52,925 bases of DNA. It comes from Bacteroidales bacterium (GTDB lineage: Bacteria > Bacteroidota > Bacteroidia > Bacteroidales > UBA932). Where the stretch lies: contig JAEEXQ010000010.1 of NCBI GenBank assembly GCA_016287875.1, positions 1 to 52,925 of the forward strand, read 5' to 3'. The position numbers and the translations under genes are program-made. Numbering within the stretch: the first letter of the stretch is position 1; the number at the start of each line of letters is the position of its first letter. Below are positions 49,092 to 52,925 of the stretch, piece after piece. Below the pieces are notes generated by a model. It worked only from the letters and a program-made list of their open reading frames with translations, had not been told where the DNA came from and did no database searches.

Positions 49092-52000
49092 GGAATTTGC
49101 AATCTTGCGCTTGGACGCACGTATAATCGGAAGATAGTGCTTCTTGAAGCCGCTCCAGCTATAGTACGGGCCTTGCACCGGACGGAGCGGAAGGGTGGCT
49201 TCCTGTTCGTTGACCAGCAGCTTGAAAAGGATGTTGCCAGCATCATTCCTATAGAATACGAACTGTGCGGAGGCTCCCATAGGGAGATTATAGTCAGGGA
49301 ATATCTCCAGACTCTCTTCGAAGGATGAGGTTGCGCGGCCGTATCCGTTTGCATCAAGGACAACCAGAAGCGGTGCAATGCCCGAATCGTGCCCGAAACG
49401 GAGTCGAAGCTGGGTGTCTCCCGATGCAATGTCGGCATCAGCGCTTTCGATTATCTGCTCGAGCGTAAACGCGGCGTAATCCAAAGCCAGACTCTCCGAG
49501 AGTTCGAACCTCGCAACCTTATAGAAGTACTTAGCGGAAACAGCCTTCCATATACTGTACATCTCGTCGGCGGAGAGGACTCCGTCGAAGTAGTCCCGAT
49601 CGGAATCCAGACAGCACTTGGTGTCGGACACGACAGCATGCAGATCCTCAATGAAGCGCATGGGGGTCGTCTTCAGGCTGTCCGAAATGACATCCTCGCT
49701 GGTAAAGAAGCGGAGTGCAATCTGCCTCCAAGGTACGGTTTTATCGAAATATGCTCCGTGAGCTTTCTCGACCGCCTCACCGACGCTTAAACTCCCCTTT
49801 TTCAAATAAGGATTCAACCTCAGGCTGGGCTGGAGCCAAGATGCATGCTTGGACGATGCGTCCACCACGAACTCGATATCCTTATCCCTTGCCTGCAGGC
49901 CGGAAAGGCAGGACCACATGCTCATTATTACCCTTGGGGATTCGGTAGATACAGCCTCGACGTGCGTAGGGCCGTCGAACACTTCCGGGAAGCGCTCGAA
50001 CAGGCGATCTGCAATACCCCGGTGCTGCTTCTGCCCTACTTGGGTAAGATTCCCGCTGCAAAGCCTGGCTTTCTGGTAAAAGCTCTCGTAACGGGAGAAA
50101 AACTCCTTGCCGGAATCGGTGAGCACACCAACCTCGGACGCCCGCAGCAAGCAAGCGTGAAGGTTCTCGTATTCCGAAGTGCACCAACGCGCCCCGTGCC
50201 GAGCGAAATGACTGACATAGAAAGGCTCATAACCTTCAGGGGCCTCCGTAGTGGGTGTCAGCGCATTGCTGTCGTACACATAAAAGCTACCTGCAGTCTT
50301 GAGGGGGTTACTGCCGCTGGAGGAACAAGTTGGTATATGTGCCCAGCGGCATTCGAAATCCCAACAATCCTTGTCGAACTGCAGAGCCCTGGGGCTCTTT
50401 CGGTCAATGTATTCTTCTCCGGCATCGAAAGCCGCGATCACGGCATCGAAAAACATTTGCCACCGAGGTTTGTAGTAGGTCTCGATCAGGCCGTCCCAAT
50501 CCCTGTTAGCATAGTCGCAAAGCCTGAAACTGTCTCCCCATACGGAGATTATCGTGCGGGCGTTCATCTCGAAATAATCCTTCTCCTCCTCAGTCTTTCC
50601 CCAACTACGGGCATCCCGGATCCAATCATCGAGGGAGAACTCCGGTCGCGTGCCTACCACGGCAATAAGCTCGTCGCAGAGGGCGAGGAACTCGTCCCTG
50701 GCCGCAAGCATTCCGGCCCGGTCGCCGGCCTTGTAGGCCGCGGCAAATCTTTCGCGGATGGCCGGAGCCTTATTGCTGATTGCCTGCCTGCGGGCATTGG
50801 CAACATCGAAGCGATAATAGTCCGAAGAGCCGTCAACCTGATCAAGCAGTTCCATAGCCTCATCCAGATACCGGATGTCGTACCCTCTGTCATACAAGGT
50901 ATTCGAGTTGCGTACACCTTCCAGGCTTGGACGGGCGCAGATGAGGCTGGATGCCGACGTGCTGGTATGGGTGACGCAGACATTGTCGGCGAGTGCATGC
51001 CAATACTTCCGGTAAACGCTGTCCACGCGGCCGAGATGCCTGTCTGCGATGTTATCGATGTATTTGCAGCTAGGCAATGAATTGCTCCACGCGCGGGACA
51101 ACACGGCTTCGTACACCGATTCATTCACACCGAAGCCTTCCAGAGTGCAACCAAGGCCGACAAAGCCAGGGCCGCCTTCCTCTTTGGCTCCGGCGATCAG
51201 CCTGTCATTGTGGTAATAATCGCCTTCGATCTCGGTCATGTTCCCAAAATTGCCCAGGTAGCACCAGATGAACGGTTGTCCGTAGAACGACTCTGTCTGC
51301 CTCCAAATCTCCAGATAGTCGCTTTCATAATCCAGCAGCATCATACGGCCCTGAGGCACTGCGGTCAGATAGGCCTTTATCCTTTCCGGCGTCCAATTAC
51401 GACGGCTGCTTATAAAGAGCCATCCCATCTGCAGCCAAACGGCATCCGGATCCACCGAAGCCATAGAATCATAAACTCCGGCGGAAACACGTGCCAGATA
51501 CTCGGGATCCCAGGAAGGCGGCGGCACTTCGTTGAAACAGTCCACTCCATAGATGTGGTCGGTTCCATACATCCGAGTCTGCTCCTCAAGATAATCTTTC
51601 TGAATACGGGCGAAAAGGGGATCGGTCGGGCTCAGGAAAGTGCAGCGGTATTGCTCCGCAAATCCGCACCAACGGCGCACGGGGCTGCAATCGAGGCTAT
51701 CGGAGACTGCTCCATTAAGCTCCGCAGGAATGTGCCCGGAGAAGGCCGGCAGCACCGGAGTCATATTCAGCGAGCGCTCGCGGCGCAGTATACGTTTCTG
51801 AAGCTTGGCCTGACCGTCTATCCAACTCTGGGGAAGCGGCCCCTGCCAACGGTCGATATTGCACATCCTCTGCCAAGGAAGATGGGCAGGGCCGGTGAAA
51901 AATGAGCGTATCTGCTCATCGCTCAAGCCATATTTGCGCCAGACCTTCTGCCATACGGCCTCCTCTCCGGTGATGGCGAGCGGCATATTCACTCCGTTCA

Positions 52001-52451
52001 GGGCCATCCAGTCGATGAAGCGCTCCCACTGCTTCCATCCCCACCAGGGCATAGTGTAGCCGAAGGTGCAATAGTTCAGGAAAAAGCGGACCGGCATTTC
52101 CGCGTTCGCCGAAATGCTGCCCTCCACAAGGGGCAAGGTCTCCGGCAGTTCCACGGGATTGAAGTCGTACCAACTCACGTTGGCAAGGCAATACTCTTGG
52201 ATATAACGGTTGAGCCCTACGGCCATCGAATTGGCATTGTTGCCCCTGATGAGCACCTTTGTCCCTTTGCTTGTCAGTTCGTAACAGTCCGTGGGAGAAT
52301 CCGTCTGTTCGAAACGGACCACGGATGCTTTATCGCCGAGAACCCTGCGGGCAAGGGCACAAGCAGCCCGCTCGTCCCGGGTTTTGCACGAAGAACATAC
52401 GGACAGAACAAGGACGAGCGGGAGAAAGAAGGCGGTCAGATGATGTCTCAC
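49089..52451 (-). CDS. Lipoprotein fusing GH89 alpha-N-acetylglucosaminidase and MINPP-like histidine phosphatase
   Basis: A GTG at 52451 overlaps the upstream stop (GTGA) and yields a lipoprotein signal (FFLPLVLVLSVCSSC), so it is preferred over an ATG at 52511 that lacks one. Of 1120 residues, the first 680 match NAGLU/GH89: GWKQWERFIDWMALNGVNMP, catalytic-type Glu 308 in FNEVPPP and Glu 438 in TLEGFGVNES, 130 residues apart as in human NAGLU. From about residue 705 a histidine acid phosphatase follows (EGYEPFYVSHFARHGAR, R-H-G-x-R near 750; GHDSG near 1018), resembling Bacteroides MINPP phytases. It likely removes alpha-GlcNAc and phosphate from one glycan at the cell surface. Confidence 0.88.
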   Translation of the reverse strand: MRHHLTAFFLPLVLVLSVCSSCKTRDERAACALARRVLGDKASVVRFEQTDSPTDCYELTSKGTKVLIRGNNANSMAVGLNRYIQEYCLANVSWYDFNPVELPETLPLVEGSISANAEMPVRFFLNYCTFGYTMPWWGWKQWERFIDWMALNGVNMPLAITGEEAVWQKVWRKYGLSDEQIRSFFTGPAHLPWQRMCNIDRWQGPLPQSWIDGQAKLQKRILRRERSLNMTPVLPAFSGHIPAELNGAVSDSLDCSPVRRWCGFAEQYRCTFLSPTDPLFARIQKDYLEEQTRMYGTDHIYGVDCFNEVPPPSWDPEYLARVSAGVYDSMASVDPDAVWLQMGWLFISSRRNWTPERIKAYLTAVPQGRMMLLDYESDYLEIWRQTESFYGQPFIWCYLGNFGNMTEIEGDYYHNDRLIAGAKEEGGPGFVGLGCTLEGFGVNESVYEAVLSRAWSNSLPSCKYIDNIADRHLGRVDSVYRKYWHALADNVCVTHTSTSASSLICARPSLEGVRNSNTLYDRGYDIRYLDEAMELLDQVDGSSDYYRFDVANARRQAISNKAPAIRERFAAAYKAGDRAGMLAARDEFLALCDELIAVVGTRPEFSLDDWIRDARSWGKTEEEKDYFEMNARTIISVWGDSFRLCDYANRDWDGLIETYYKPRWQMFFDAVIAAFDAGEEYIDRKSPRALQFDKDCWDFECRWAHIPTCSSSGSNPLKTAGSFYVYDSNALTPTTEAPEGYEPFYVSHFARHGARWCTSEYENLHACLLRASEVGVLTDSGKEFFSRYESFYQKARLCSGNLTQVGQKQHRGIADRLFERFPEVFDGPTHVEAVSTESPRVIMSMWSCLSGLQARDKDIEFVVDASSKHASWLQPSLRLNPYLKKGSLSVGEAVEKAHGAYFDKTVPWRQIALRFFTSEDVISDSLKTTPMRFIEDLHAVVSDTKCCLDSDRDYFDGVLSADEMYSIWKAVSAKYFYKVARFELSESLALDYAAFTLEQIIESADADIASGDTQLRLRFGHDSGIAPLLVVLDANGYGRATSSFEESLEIFPDYNLPMGASAQFVFYRNDAGNILFKLLVNEQEATLPLRPVQGPYYSWSGFKKHYLPIIRASKRKIANS

Positions 52452-52925
52452 TTCAGATCGCTTTTGATGTAAACGGCATTGCCGGTGGCGCGGAGGGTGG
52501 TACCGTCCCAATCCCAGCGGTTCTCGCAGACGTGGTTCACGATGTGGCGGGAATTACCCTGGCCGTGAACCCAAATAGCGGTTCCGCCGCCGCCGTCGAA
52601 GTTCATTGCTTTGTAGCAGCCCAGGCCCCTCATCAATTTGGCGAGGATGGGAGTGGACATTCCGATGGCGGTCTGCTCGGCAGGCCAGCCGCTCTTGTAC
52701 CAGCGGCCATCTACGGCAACCTGGGTTATGGTTTTACCATCTTTGGAAAGGCCTATTGCCGTACGGGGATGGGTGGTCTTGAGGAAGTCCTCTTTGTTAT
52801 CCTCGGGATAAGACTGTATCTCCCCTTCCCAGACCAGCAGCGGGCCGGCGCAACCGACGGTCTTGTTGGGCAGCCTCTTGGCCGCGTAATTGTCTTTCAC
52901 CTTGACTATGTCCACGACACCGTCG
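52448..52925 (-). CDS. Phosphodiester glycosidase (NAGPA-like), 5' partial
   Basis: The frame runs off the window edge; the last 158 residues are visible. They contain the NAGPA family features RTAIGLSKDGKTITQVAVDG, a middle helix (PILAKLMRGLGC), and AMNFDGGGGTAIWVHG, with the NxDGGGS-like glycine motif. NAGPA removes GlcNAc from GlcNAc-1-phosphodiesters, exposing phosphate. Its stop overlaps the GTG start of the GH89-phosphatase gene, so the two are coupled. Any signal peptide lies beyond the window. Confidence 0.85.
   Translation of the reverse strand, partial: DGVVDIVKVKDNYAAKRLPNKTVGCAGPLLVWEGEIQSYPEDNKEDFLKTTHPRTAIGLSKDGKTITQVAVDGRWYKSGWPAEQTAIGMSTPILAKLMRGLGCYKAMNFDGGGGTAIWVHGQGNSRHIVNHVCENRWDWDGTTLRATGNAVYIKSDLK

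Noticed and set aside
52449..52511. ATG start at 52511 for the GH89 fusion gene
   Set aside because: It would add a basic stretch before the signal peptide and overlap the upstream gene by 64 bp; the GTG at 52451 gives a 4-bp overlap and a clean lipoprotein signal.

Overview
The window comes from a member of the Bacteroidota, most likely an uncultured, fairly GC-rich gut or rumen Bacteroidales lineage (lineage is inference). The evidence is a type IX secretion (T9SS) sorting domain beside a PorV/PorQ-like barrel, a TonB-dependent receptor paired with a DUF4249 lipoprotein, fimbrillin-like lipoproteins, an OprP-type porin, very few Shine-Dalgarno sequences, and promoters of the TTTG / TAnnTTTG type. 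I see no rRNA, tRNA or CRISPR array.

Layout. 1-1494: end of a T9SS cargo protein and a PorV-like barrel. 1495-3413: a gene-free block of hairpin repeats (arm A). 3414-11286 (minus): one long operon with a phosphate theme (PhoU-like DUF47, membrane LuxR-type regulator, OprP-like porin, lipoprotein, two CYTH-type or CYTH-like proteins, DASS transporter, MgtC). 11287-19706: a short-peptide/lipoprotein cassette, a TlpA-like lipoprotein, an AAA+ ATPase, an unknown lipoprotein, YchF, and an endonuclease/exonuclease/phosphatase carrying an in-frame palindromic insertion. 19877-26637: GalK, CreD, an NrtR-like Nudix regulator, a TIR membrane protein with a CpXC partner, and a second short-peptide/lipoprotein cassette. 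26603-32147 (minus): an operon of a peptidase/propeller/barrel protein, a YeiH-type transporter, a small membrane protein and a dipeptide epimerase. 32206-39353: Na/Pi symporter, PrmC, a thioredoxin-fold lipoprotein, and the DUF4249/TonB receptor pair. 39354-40933: a second hairpin block (arm B). 40934-48351 (plus): ExbB, ExbD, TonB, RluB-type pseudouridine synthase, Era, ParC, shikimate kinase. 48332-49034: a PIN/RHH toxin-antitoxin pair. 49089-52925 (minus): a GH89 alpha-N-acetylglucosaminidase fused to a MINPP-like histidine phosphatase, preceded by a phosphodiester glycosidase.

Most notable points. (1) Arms A and B are inverted copies of the same mosaic of hairpins and bracket about 36 kb, so the segment could invert, or its orientation could be misassembled. 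(2) The last operon pairs an enzyme family that removes GlcNAc from phosphodiesters with a single lipoprotein carrying both an alpha-GlcNAc hydrolase and a phosphatase, which suggests a dedicated system for phospho-GlcNAc glycans. (3) Two unrelated loci share one design: a 41-46 residue peptide with a common motif, a strong GGAGG, then a lipoprotein. One of them is flanked by 32-bp direct repeats. (4) A 164-bp palindrome-ended element sits in frame inside a nuclease gene. (5) Several genes look leaderless, with the -7 box ending exactly 4 nt before the ATG.
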